Assembly: GCA_020746105.1 (NCBI GenBank)
Contig: CM036622.1
Location: forward strand, 37,487,477 to 37,551,476
Direction of reading: 5' to 3'
DNA: 64,000 bases
Source: Trogon surrucura
Lineage: Eukaryota; Chordata; Aves; Trogoniformes; Trogonidae
The translations under genes were made by a program, and so were the position numbers. Shown here piece by piece: positions 16,331 through 27,889 of the stretch (the first letter of the stretch is position 1; every line of letters begins with the position of its first letter). The notes below the pieces were generated by a model that was not told the origin of the DNA, made no database searches, and saw nothing but the letters and a program-made list of their open reading frames with translations.

Positions 16331-16923
16331 CGTCATGATTTAACCCCAGCCAGCACCTAAGCCCCACAGAGCTGCTCACTCACTCCCCCTCAGTTGGATG
16401 GGGGAGAGAATCAGAAGGGTAAAAGTGAGAAAACTCGTGGATTGAGATAAAGCCAGTTTAAGAGGTAAAGCAAAAGCCACACACACACAAGCAAAGCAAA
16501 ACAAGGAATTCATTCACCACTCCCCACGGGCAGGCAGGTGTTCAGCATCTCCAGGAGACCAGGGCTCCATCACGCGTAACGGTGACTTGGGAAGACAAAC
16601 ACCATCACTCTGAACATCCTCCCCCTTCCTTCTTCTTTCCCCAGATTTATGCGCTGAGCATGACGTCATATGGTCTGGGGTATCCCTTTGGTCAGTTGGA
16701 GTCAGCTGTCCCGGCCGTGTCCCGTCCCAATTTCTTGTGCACCCCCAGCCTACTCGCTGCCAGGGTGTGGAGCCGAGCAGGCCTTGGCTTTGTGCAAGCT
16801 CTGCTCAGCAATAGCTAAAACAATCCCCGTCTTATCAACACTGTTTCCAGCACAAATCCAAAACACAGCCCTGTACTAGCTACTGTGAAGATAATTAACT
16901 CTATCCCAGCCAAAACCAGCACA
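16331..16923 (-). mobile_element. Solo LTR of an endogenous retrovirus
   Basis: About 593 bp, read on the minus strand from TGTGCTGGTTTTGGCTGG to a degenerate end (TCATGACG, expected TCATGACA). I recognise this LTR as a common dispersed family in neoavian genomes; I cannot name the subfamily from memory. On the minus strand a perfect TGACGTCA (16668-16661) lies just before a TATA-like ATAAAT (16650-16645), which fits a U3 promoter. A T-rich, polyadenylation-like region follows toward 16440. There is no adjacent internal retroviral sequence, so it is a solo LTR left by recombination. No clear target-site duplication remains (flanks CGTGAC and ACAATA). Confidence 0.85.
16640..16668 (-). promoter_or_regulatory. 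CRE plus TATA-like box in the LTR U3
   Basis: The consensus cyclic-AMP response element TGACGTCA is palindromic and occupies 16661-16668. On the minus strand it is followed 10 bases later by ATAAAT. The layout fits the core promoter of the LTR. It is antisense to nothing: the LTR points in the same direction as FAM171A1, so a transcript started here would enter the last two FAM171A1 introns and exons. Activity is inferred. Confidence 0.5.
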
Positions 16924-17657
16924 ACAATACAACATATAGTCCATTATTAAAACCTGTTCCCACAGGTCATACTATTTGTTTCCAGTTTTGTTTCTTTGAC
17001 TACATAATAGTAGATTATTTGCATATATCAGTACGCTTTGGCACCAACCCGATTCCTTCAGTGTCCTTCTAGGCTCCACCACCATGCCATACCATGTCTG
17101 CTTTGCCACAAATACAACTCAGATAGTATATGAGGTGGTGAGAGGATCAAACAATCCACTCACTTCCACATGTTTAAGACAGGACATCCATTTTAAAAGC
17201 AACATACATACTGACAGACAAGCACAAGTGCCTTCTGTGATGCACTACACCGCTCCAGAGGAACCACACCAGTGAGAACATACCTCAGTGAGCTACACTG
17301 CGAAGCACTGGAGGAAGAGCTGCTTTTCCTTTCATTGCCAAGGTCTGTCTACTACTCTGCAATTATATCCGCTCCTACTGTGCAGACATTGTACATGGTA
17401 AAAAGCTGGGTTTGGTAGCTGCCATTTCTATGGCAACACTAAAAATATGAAATTTTTGAGAGCAGTTAGGGAAAAATCTGTATTCCTTAGTGTATTTAGT
17501 CTTGAAGAATAATTTAACCTTCACAGCTGAGATAAAAAACAAAGTAAAAATCAAACTGTTACAGAACTTGTAAACTACAGGAAGAGTGTAACGATGAACT
17601 TTGGGAAGGTTTGGTTTTCTCCTTGCAATTTGCAAATAGATCTCCATATCACTAGTG

Positions 17658-17692
17658 AATCTGATCTAGAACCAAATGTTCTAGATCTGATT
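17658..17692. repeat. Imperfect inverted repeat
   Basis: Arms of 15 bases, AATCTGATCTAGAAC at 17658-17672 and GTTCTAGATCTGATT at 17678-17692, pair at 14 positions around a 5-base loop. No known element boundary coincides with it. Confidence 0.7.
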
Positions 17693-20600
17693 ATATTAAA
17701 TTCAAGCTCTTGGAGGCAGGGAATGTGTTTTCCTGTCCGTTTCTTGCGTGTACAAAATGCAAGTTGAGAAGTGCACAAAGTCCCAGGCAATGTGCGCAGC
17801 TGCATGTAGTCCAAGTGCAGACCATCCACCCCAGTTCAGGGACACATACTCATATCCAGTGGCAGATCAAGCAACAGACTGCAGAAGTTTTTTTTGTCAA
17901 ATTATTACTTTCTGTCTGTCGTGCAGTGTATGAATGCAGTGGCAATCAGAAGTTAACTGAATTCACAACAAAAAGGAATAAGTTTTATTTTTAAATTATG
18001 AAAATTTAAGTCAATCTTTTCTTTGGGTGGACGATTGTTGCTACCAAATGGAAAGCTTAAATCAGAGACTTCTACAAATCATCTCATTTACATATAGTGT
18101 ACAGTGAACTAGAAAGGTAGATATACAGTAATCCGCTTACATTTTCTGACTGACAGGACCTATTGCTCTTCCTATAAACACTATGAACAAAAAACAAGCA
18201 TCATTTCACCTCCATGAAATACAGCACAGCCGTACTGCAGTCAAGTTTAAGTAGGCATTGTTACTGTTTATACATAAATATATCCTCAGGACTTCTGAGC
18301 ACAGAAAATATCATCTTCATTTTGCTGAGGAAGGAACATCAGGAAATTCTGACTCTACAAAACTTAATGGAAATTTTACCACTGAAGGCAGCATTTCACC
18401 CAGAAAAAGCAATTCACCCCCAAAAAATTCAAATGTATTTAGAATTCTATTACGGCATTAAATGAAGTCAGAAAGCACTGACCAAGCACAGCACAGTACA
18501 TAAAGTATTTTGCTTTATAAAACTATAAAAAGAGTTCCCCAAGATACGCTTCTCCATATTCTGCCATCGCTTTACATTAATACATGGCTGAGATTTCAGG
18601 CACTAGGGAACATGCTCCTCTGTGAAGAAGCTAGTCATTTAAACACAACAAGGTCACGTCAAAGATGTACAAGTGTTTTGAGGAGGAGGAAGAACAGAGA
18701 AATAGTGCTCTGAACTTCATTTACACATACTGCACAAGAAATAACACATTTTAAGGAGGCGGAGCAAAAGGGTGTGCGGGTTTAACCCCTTCGGTCCAGA
18801 TTCCTTTGCCACACAAGGTCAAAAACAGTGTTAAAAATATTTTCCTGTTATCTGGTAGGATTAATAAACTAGCAGACGCATTGGTATTATCACCGAAGAA
18901 TAACCCCCCTTTCTGTCTCACACATTCTGGAATTTTTGGTAAGATTTTGAAGTCCTTCATACAGCTCTAGATGTGGATCTAGAGGTGCAACATAATGCGC
19001 CCACACCACATGGCATGAAACTGGGGACAGAGAATGCCAGTCTTAAGAGTTTTGCTCACTGAAACCAATGAAAACCAGACACTTTAACGTAAAGCAAAAA
19101 CCATTTAAATGGGGGCTGAGGAGAATACAACTGAGCAAGTGCTGTGTTATTCAGTCCAGCTGTTGGGAGCTGGAAATGATACAGGAGGTACAAAGTTTCA
19201 TTTCTACTGGGATCTGTAGTATTAATTTCTGACTGAAAAGGACAAGGCTAGACAGAACTCTTGGACAGAAATTTGGTGTCCAAGAATAGAGAGATTAATT
19301 ATATTGCTGTAAATCCTACTGACATCAAGGAAAACATACGGAGAGGAAGTCACGACCTCAACCATCTGTTTATGGATAAAGAAGAAAAAAGTTTTTTTAG
19401 CCCCCTTGGATTTTGAGAAAAACAGGACAGTGCTTGGAACAACAAAAAAAAAAAAGCTGACAACCCAGAAAACCCCACTGAGCAATCCTGATTATAAAAA
19501 TGAGAATCCAGATCTCTTTGTGTTCACACCTTTATGTGTGTACTACGAAATAAAACCAATCTCCCACAACAGCGTGAAACACAAGAGATATGGGTATGTC
19601 AACAGTACAGAATGACTAAGTTGCATTTTAGTGTACATATTTCTGTAACGTCGATGCATTTGTGCCTTTTATTACCAGCTCTAAGAAAAGCAGCAGAGAA
19701 AGGTGGTGCAGTGCATCTCCAGCACGAGACGGCTGGATGCATTCGTTTACCCTAAAAACTCCACCAGGGCATTGATAGCTGCTTTTCATTTTATTAGTTA
19801 GTCAAAAAAAGGTATTACTGCTTTAATTTGCTTGCTGTGCAAGCAAGGCAGAAAGTTTGTTTTTGTAGTGAAAAGTCTTATTTAGAACAGTACAAAACAG
19901 ATGCAGCAGATTGTCTTATTTTGCTGTCAGTCTGCTTCTTCTGGCTGTGTGTTTCATCAGTGTCAGCGGAGCCACCCTCAGCCTTAAGTAGATGATGCTG
20001 CTTCTCTTCCTTTTCTCCCCAGTTCTCTCTCAAGGACAGAAACTGTGGTCATGAAAATACAGACTGTTTACGGTAAACATCTTAAAAAAAGCATTAATTA
20101 TTTTTGGCTGCCGTAATATGCAAATATGTCTAATTTCTGTAGAAACGATGAAAATCTCTGCACTTCCAATCAGATGCCACTGCGTTTAGCCTATCATGAG
20201 CTCAGCAAAATGTACGAGATTTTAAAGATTATAACGTATTTGCAGTGTTTCTGTCCCTTCTTCGCTCCCTCTTCTAAAAGTGAAAAGTATTTCTGCTTTT
20301 TAGAGCAGAAATTATACTTCATGCAGTAATGAAGACAACCGCATGGATTCTAAGCAAAAACAATGGCTTGCACAAACAAGCACCCACTGTACCGCAAATA
20401 TGCTAGAGAGAAGTGCTGTGTTATTGCCTGGTCATACAGTAACAGTTTTCCATCTCTGGTATTTACTCAATTTTCAGATACAAGTTTGAAAATTTAAGCC
20501 ACTGAAAAACGTATTACAAGAGGCCACAACAGAACTAGCACTGGAAAAAGCAGCTTCTGAAATGAAAGACAAAATCAGAGTAACGAGGTTAGAGGTCCTA

Positions 20601-22858
20601 TCCTGACACGGCACAGATCTGGCAGTGCAAATGGGTTACAACAAATTCTTTGCCAGTTAAGAATTTCTCAAGCATGGAGCCATCCCAGCCATCATCCACT
20701 CTCCTCCCTTCACAGTCCAAGCACGACATGGGGATGTTGGGAATGACAGGGCACCACCATGTTCACGCTACATATGGCGAGTTTGACAGCCCTTAGGGTG
20801 CTAATGCAGCCCGCAAAGACAGAGTGGATGCTCTACTTATTAAATTAGGCTACTCTAATTTAAATTGGTTGGGATGTGGCCAAAATTCTGCTAAGAACTG
20901 GCATGCTGCAGTTAGGACTTAAATGCATCTTTGTTCAACATCTTTGTTGCACAGACACATGCTTACTTCAGCTGAAGTGTGAGCTGGAGCCTAAGCCTAA
21001 CGTCTTCAATACCTTCCTCTCCACGGCTTTGTGAAGCTAAGTGGCCTGATAAAGATGGATTTTGTTTAGTGGTCCTCATGCCTTCCCCTCCCCAATAACA
21101 CAAGTGCTCGAGCAGTTAGTTTGTCATGAAGCAAACAAGGCTGCACTTGTCTCAAGACTGGGAGCCTCAAGCCTGTAACACCAATTACCTAACCCGTATT
21201 GATCCAGACTAATATACACTGGACACAACAGGGTAACTACCTCTTTACAGAGGTAAGAACCACATTCCATACTAAGCGAGAGCTTTTGCGGCCCCCACTG
21301 CACAGGCATGGAAATGTGGCCATAAATGAGAAAGCTCCATAATCAAAATCAGACCCATTTTGCTAGCAGTGAGTACCCAGCAATGAGGCAAGCTGCAGCT
21401 ACAACACAGCTGACAGGAAGGACTGGGGATGGACTGATTCTTGCCAAGAAAGTAAACGAGTCAGTATTCTCCATCTTTTCCTGAACAAGCGAAAACAAAA
21501 CAGATTCTAGAATCACAAATCAAGATCAGTTTCAGGCAGAATGGAGTGAAACCTACTGCCAGGACACCACAACAGAAGTGCCATTTTCAGAGTTTAGGGA
21601 GGCCCTGAATCCATTAATTGCACTCTCTTTTTTTCTACTATTCAATTTTATATCACATTCAACTTTATTTTTTGTTAAATCCTACTGCTTCATTCTCTAA
21701 TACAGCCAAATTCTGACAAAGGATATATAGGCATGCTATTTGAAAATACATCACCTTTTTCAGCAGAGCCAGGAAGGAAGACAAAACTTTTTTTCCCCCT
21801 TCCCTTCTCTCTCCCCCTGCCCCTCCCCTCCTCCAACATTCTCGGTGCTCTACTCCTGGATGTGATCATGTACTGGCTCAAAACATTTGCCTTGCAGAGA
21901 GAAAAAAACAACCCTGACTGCCTATACAGATGAACACTTCTGACTTGTTTTAATTCCTCTCTTCCTCACATCATCTACCTTTCCCACCTTCCATTCTTCT
22001 TTTTTCACTTTTTCTTAACAACCACCTGGTACATATGTCGGAAGGCACAGTGCAACAACTGAAGGGCAATTACCAGGACAAGACTTATGTAACCCTTAAT
22101 CCTTTACACTTTGAAGGTGTAAAGAAGACCAGCTCGGTATACTGATTAGCAATAAAAACACAAACCAGAACAAAAATAGAGAGTCTAAACCACAGACTTC
22201 TGGAAAATATTCCTGTTCACAATAATAAACGTTATCCTGCAATGTAAAAAACTAAGTGCATTTTACAGCTTATATTAGTTAGTCATTCTGTCCTTTCAAA
22301 ATATTTCATGAATTTTGCTTGTTTCTTTTTAGAAAAAAAAAAATTATGTGTACTCTTTTTCTTGACAGTATTAGTCAATCTCAAAGTGACTTACAAAAGA
22401 AGTCAGTACTATGTTTCCTGTCTGACAGGCAGGAATCTGAGCTACAGACAAGAGAAGGACCAAAGGTCAGATAGCTGGCTGCTGGCAAAGATAAGACGAG
22501 TTTCCATTTCTCCAGACTTCCAGTTCAACGCTGGAGTGAATACGTGTCTCTGCTTCTCAGTCTGTGGGTGAAACCAAGTTCTCTCAGGTTAGTTTTTGCA
22601 TACAATATTTAATAATTGCAAAATGGTACATTTACAAAAGGTTTTGTCTAGAAGTGGCACACAATGCTACTCAGGTATATCTGCATATAAACTATATATT
22701 ATTTGGTCCATAAAACTCAGTCTTCTCTCTCTTCAGACAGAAAACAGATTACTGTACACTCCAGTGAAGACCGTACTATATTAATGTAACAAATATGGTG
22801 AGACATTGGTTTCAGACAGATGAAGCCATCTAGAGAATCGCAAGGAGACGTCACCTAC

Positions 22859-23035
22859 CAAATTTTTGGTCAAACCTCCACGCTGGAACGTGTGCATTAT
22901 GCTTCAAGTTGCTGTTTGTGGGCAGAGGTACTGTTACATAGATGGGGCCATTCACGGGGATTGGGGTCCCATCGCTGTTGAGGAGATGAACGCTGACAGC
23001 GGTGACAGGGGTGAGGTCGTACCTGGTGCTGTTTC
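22859..23035 (-). CDS. FAM171A1: FAM171A1 exon, extracellular domain with an NST sequon
   Basis: This 177-nt exon (59 codons) is phase 1 at both ends. The acceptor GGTAG ends at 23036 and the donor GTAGGT starts at 22858. The translation starts with an N-glycosylation sequon (NSTRYDLTP), then [24 protein letters not shown] and AWRFDQKF. The alternating hydrophobic pattern suggests beta strands. The split glycine codon at each end matches the neighbouring exons. A 14-kb intron follows. Confidence 0.95.
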
Positions 23036-23760
23036 CTACCAAGAGAATGAATCAACATTGCGACCGCAGGATTCTGCACATACACCCAGGTGGTTCAACA
23101 CCACATCAACATATTTCTCAGGGGATGGCAGTAGTAATCCTCCCTGTCTCACAAAATTAACACGAAAGATGTATATTCTTCTGTATTTTTCACTTAATTT
23201 TGGAAAATTCTGAAGACAAGAAAACTACAATGCAAGTATCTCCTGTATGTATCTTCCCATCTTACTTAATCTTAAATACATATGTAGGAGTATCACAGCC
23301 ATAATAATGGAAAAAAAATTTAAAAATCTCACAAGCCTTTATTATAGCCTTAGATGCTCATATGATAACTAACAAAAACCCAAAGATGGAGTGACACTGC
23401 ACGGATGATTGCTCACATGTTTAAGAAGGCCAGGATGTAGTTACTTTGGCCTTTCACTGAAATAAACCAATCTAAATGGATTATTAGGATACACAGTGCT
23501 ATCTTCTTCTCTATGTAAGATAATAACTATTCTTTATGCTTAAACTACATGCCAACGGACATTACTTGAGGACAGTTTAAAAAAAGCATTATAACCCATC
23601 AACCCTTTAAACAAATGAATCAATGACAGAGAAAAATACCACAGACATATATGTGTATTCGGAAGACAAAAAGCTTGAGGACTAAACCCAAGGAGATCTG
23701 GAGCTCAAAGCGATTGTGGTAGTAGTTAAATTGTAAAAGACAGACCTTTCAAGGCCTAGA

Positions 23761-24040
23761 GCCACCTGGGTCTGCAGTGCTGCTGAGCGTTACGGTGGCT
23801 CTGGGGGTTCTGCAGCCGCTCCACTCACCCCCAACCCGCGAGAAGGAGCGGGGGTGCCGGGCTGGCCGAGAGCAGGGTGCTGCCCTGCCTCTAACCCCGG
23901 TGCCCGGCATCTGCACAAACTGCCTGTGAAAGCTCATTTGTGCCCAAGAGTGCTAGGCCCTTTGCGACGCTACGGCACAACACGGGGTCCTCAGGAACGC
24001 GGAGTGTTCACTAGGATGAGCACGTTTGACGGAAGGGTGG
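23761..24040. other. Intragenic CpG-dense patch
   Basis: By hand count about 64% G+C with about 18 CpG dinucleotides in 280 bp. The surrounding intron is AT-rich with very few CpG. The observed/expected CpG ratio is near 0.6, which is borderline for a small CpG island. It lies about 0.7 kb upstream, in gene direction, of the exon at 23035-22859. Confidence 0.6.
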
Positions 24041-27000
24041 GAAAGTGTGAAGACCTTTATGACTTCTCTTAACAGTGAGTAAGTCTCAAGGAATGGCCTT
24101 TACCACATTCGATATCTCTGAGTAATATCTCACCAAAGCTCAGACATCACCTGGAAAGACAGGAGGGGGAGGAGAGGCAAAGGGAAAGAAGAGACAAAAA
24201 TCCTCAGAATTTCAAATTCTTTGGATTTTGCGAGAGGTGCCAAACTGAAGATACGGAAAATGACCAGAAGTAACTTTGCACGTGGCTTATTTGCTACAGC
24301 ATCTACTCTGACACACATTTCCCCCAGATTCCAAGACAAGTGTCGCTGCTGCACCGCTGACACGCGAGCGGCACACACGCTGCTTTGAGCTACTGCAAGT
24401 GGAGGGGCAGGCGCCTGCCTTCCAGAGGGATTAAAGTGCTGAGAAAACAGGCGCCCTGAAGATGGCCATAGAGCTAACGGAGAGAAAAAACCAGAAAAAT
24501 AAGGTTTGGGAATTCAGCTAGGGCATAGGGGAAGGTTGCCAGCCTACCCAAGCATTTGTTTATTAAAGGCTCCAGTGGTGCACAATATCATCCCCTCACA
24601 GGCACAGAATATAAACCAGAGAGATAGAGGAGGGAACTGGTGGGGGAAAAGTTCTTCCTTTATTCCTGATCGTTCAACCCACTGCCTCTGTCATGCACTT
24701 ACAACTTCTGTCAGACTGATGCTTGTCCTCAGGTCAGTAAATTTCTCAGGCTGGTATCAGAGAAATAAATTTGTGTTGCCAGGTATAACGTGACCATGTT
24801 CTGGCATATAGAAATTCCTAATGACAAGAGGTATAATTTCAGTATTTAGAAACATTTAGATTAATATCTAGGATTAAATTGTTTTATGTATTTTACTTAT
24901 TTTTAGGTAGTGAAAGTTTTGCATTTTTCTTTCATTACTGCTCTGATAAAACATATATAATGCTCTGTAGCATTACATATAGCATATATAATGCCTAATA
25001 TATGGAAAAATGAGCTTTCAGCCCCATGAAAAGCTTTCTGATGGCAAAATACTGTTTGCATCTTTTTCACTTTTACTTTAAAGTACTCACACTGACACCT
25101 TGCTCAGCACTGGGCTGAATAATTCATATTAGAAAATGAAGAAATTTCTGAAATTCACTGACCTCTGGCAAGAAGAAGTAATTCTCCAGTTCCCCACCTT
25201 GTACAGTATGTAAATGTTCTTTACGGTTGTGAAGGTAAATTAAAATCAATGCTTGAGAAACTCTCACATTCTATAAAACTGGTAACCACATGCACAGATT
25301 AAATAGGAACGGACTTCAATTAACACCAGCTTTCATTTTTTTCTTGTCATTTTTGACATCTGGTGACCTGCAAAGAGCTCTAAAAATAATCAGAGGAAAA
25401 TCCACTGTGACTTAGACTTGACTCTTTATAAAGAAACAAACAGCCTACAAAACCAGCTGGAGTAATAGTTATTAGCCAGCCTGGTCCTTTACTGCACATG
25501 ATGGAAAGCTTTGTTCAGTTTGGTTAAAAAGGACAAGATTTTGTGAGTCCATCCTACTGCTCTGCAATTGGTGATTAATACAAACAATAAGCTAACACTA
25601 TATAGGCTTGTCACTACTTGCAGCTAAATTCTTCGAATTTTTAGGTTTGGAACATGCTGATTCATGCAATGAATTTTCACTGCTCCATGTTACTGCTGCA
25701 GCACCCAGCTGGGATTTTGTGAACACTGTTGAACTTGTAGAGAATAGGTTTGAGTTTAAACAACTGTAAAGTCACTTAGGATAAATACTAGCCAGAAAAC
25801 TGAGCTGACTGAAACAAATGGGAAGACCTTTCTAAAACTCTACAGGCATGTAAATAAACTGTGAAAGAACAGAGGAGTAGTTGGAGAGGAGAAGAGGTGG
25901 GAGAGAGAGAAGAAGTGGTAGTGTTCAGGAACACTCTAAAATTTCCTATGCAAATTAATGCTAAGTTCTTTAGAATTCTGAAATTTGTGCATATTTTTCT
26001 CATCAGAGGTAATAAAAAACCCCCAGCATGTGATCTCACTTTTCATTCCTTCAGGTTTTTTTCAGACAGAATCTTTCCCAAGTCCCTCAGAGATAAAGAA
26101 AAAGAAGTCAATCCAAGTGTAGGATTTTAAAGTTTCATGTTTCCATAGCAGGAGAAACTTCTATTAAAAATAGAGGACATTCCACCTATACTATAGTGCA
26201 TATATAAATATATTTTTAGTCTATATCATATCATACTGAATACAACAGTATTCAGAAAACAAGGTTCTTCTCAGTGTCTTAAACCTCATTTCTTTGGGAT
26301 TTTTTTGTGACATACTTTTACCTGAAGGCTAATAAAATTTAAATCCAGGGCTCCTATGCTCATATGGAAAAATTTCCATCATGCAAACATACAGAAGAGT
26401 AAAAAACCAAGAGTGTATTCATCTGTTTTGTAGGCATCTAGGAGGCAAAACAGGAGGAAGATGATGTCCTGGTTGTGTAGTTCCCATGAGAGGTGATCAT
26501 CTGAAATCTTGGCAAGACTTGTTCTCACTAGATAAATGCAAAGGTGGGAAGTTGGTTTGTAGAGTACCAGTGAAAGATTTGGGAGAGAGGAATCCCACAC
26601 ACATTGTCAACAGTTTTTTTCAATGGGTTTAGAGATAAAAAGAAAGGAGACAAGGAAGTAGACAGACAAATGAGATCAAGTGCATTTCTTCCTTTTAAAA
26701 AAGATATAGAGATACTTGATCATGTCTGAGTATGAAGAGCCAGAGAAAATTGAAGGTTGAAGATGAGAAAAGGGAAATGACAGGTAGAATGAGATAGGAT
26801 GCAAGGTACTCACTGAAGCAGACAGAAGGACTGGAGTAAGGTAGCAGACACATTTCTAATTGTAGTAGAAAAGGAGAAATTCAGATTTGTACAAAGGGCA
26901 GCAGAAGTTCATTTTGCCTTTTTTTTTTTCAGGCAAAAGCTAGCAAGCTCAGTACGTAGTGTTTACATACATGACCCAGCATTCAGAGTCACCTAAATCA

Positions 27001-27099
27001 CCACATTGCAAGTACTTGCATCCCGAGAAACTGCAGTGAGGGCTTACTTGGTCTGCTTCAAAGCAGGCCCAGCTATGCCTGTGCCACCCTTGGAAGTGA

Positions 27100-27370
27100 C
27101 TGTCTAACTGTCCAAAACCTTCAAGCAACTGACTCTACAGCTTAAACTACTCTCATCCAGCAAGGTTTTCCTAATCACTAGTCTGAATCTCTCTTGCTGC
27201 ACTGAAGTCCACTTTCCAACTGCTTCCACTGCTTTCTAACCCAATATGGATACAGAGAAAACATTATTCTCCTTTTCATATCAGCATTTGAAGAATTTGA
27301 AGGCTTCCAGGTTCAATTCTTCTATTTTTCCCTAGCCTACACAACATCAATTATTTCAGTCAAGACTAAA
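27100..27370 (-). mobile_element. Old CR1-like LINE fragment
   Basis: Read on the plus strand, phrases such as CATCCAGCAAGGTTTTCCTAA, GAATCTCTCTTGCTGCA and ATTTGAAG match the reverse complement of the region near the 3' end of old CR1 elements (the LINVYKYLKG coding area). It is highly diverged and the borders are approximate. Confidence 0.6.
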
Positions 27371-27730
27371 TGAGAAGTGGAAGAAGAGTAAAGGCAGTTG
27401 CAATCATAAAAATGTATTACAGCTTTGAATTTCACAGTGGTTGTGTTTCTACTATACATTTGGAGACTTAGCTCTAAAATACAAGTGTGACAAACTTTTG
27501 TGATCTCCCAAGGCCAAGGAGTCGTCGTTGCTATTCAGTGGCCCCATTTAAGGGATAGCAGACCTTGCTCTCTTGCTTACTGGAACAGCACTTCAGTAGG
27601 GCAGTTGAATCTATCACGTCACCCAAATTTTAAAGAATGTTTGCTGGAGTGGGGAACGGAAAAAATGATATGGTTAAAAGTCAATCTCTCGACCAGTATG
27701 AAACCAGAGCAAAACCAAGTGGTGGGTTAC

Positions 27731-27889
27731 CTGTTCCATTTCCATCTAATCCCTGCAAATGGGGAAAACTGTCCACTTCCCAGGGTGAACTGGCTGCAGT
27801 CAGATAGGCTGTCAAATCACTGTAGCTAGTGTTGTCCGGTAATTTCACAGATCTTCTCTGAAAGTGAACTTGTGGCTGACTCCGTGCAC
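27731..27889 (-). CDS. FAM171A1: FAM171A1 exon, extracellular domain with NTS and NGT sequons
   Basis: This 159-nt exon (53 codons) is phase 1 at both ends. The acceptor is a T-rich tract followed by AG ending at 27890, and the donor GTAACC starts at 27730. The translation includes [47 protein letters not shown]. Two N-glycosylation sequons are visible, NTS and NGT, both expected on the extracellular side. Codons at both ends join in frame with the neighbouring exons. Confidence 0.95.

Larger units (their letters stand above)
8859..22858 (-). other. FAM171A1: FAM171A1 14-kb intron
   Basis: The largest fully contained intron, phase 1, bordered by GTAGGT at 22858 and TTGCAG ending at 8859. It holds the solo LTR at 16331-16923, an imperfect inverted repeat at 17658-17692, a small inverted repeat at 18965-18984 and a polypyrimidine tract near 21787-21834. 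The remainder shows no recognisable gene. Longer open frames such as 11710-12210 have no family resemblance and are probably chance. Confidence 0.85.
23036..27730 (-). other. FAM171A1: FAM171A1 intron with a CpG-dense patch
   Basis: A 4.7-kb phase 1 intron. It contains a GC-rich, CpG-dense patch around 23761-24040, a purine-rich stretch near 25861-25920, a small repeat/hairpin cluster at 24952-24994, a perfect 20-base inverted repeat at 26235-26254 and an old CR1 piece near 27100-27370. No further exon is apparent. Confidence 0.85.
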
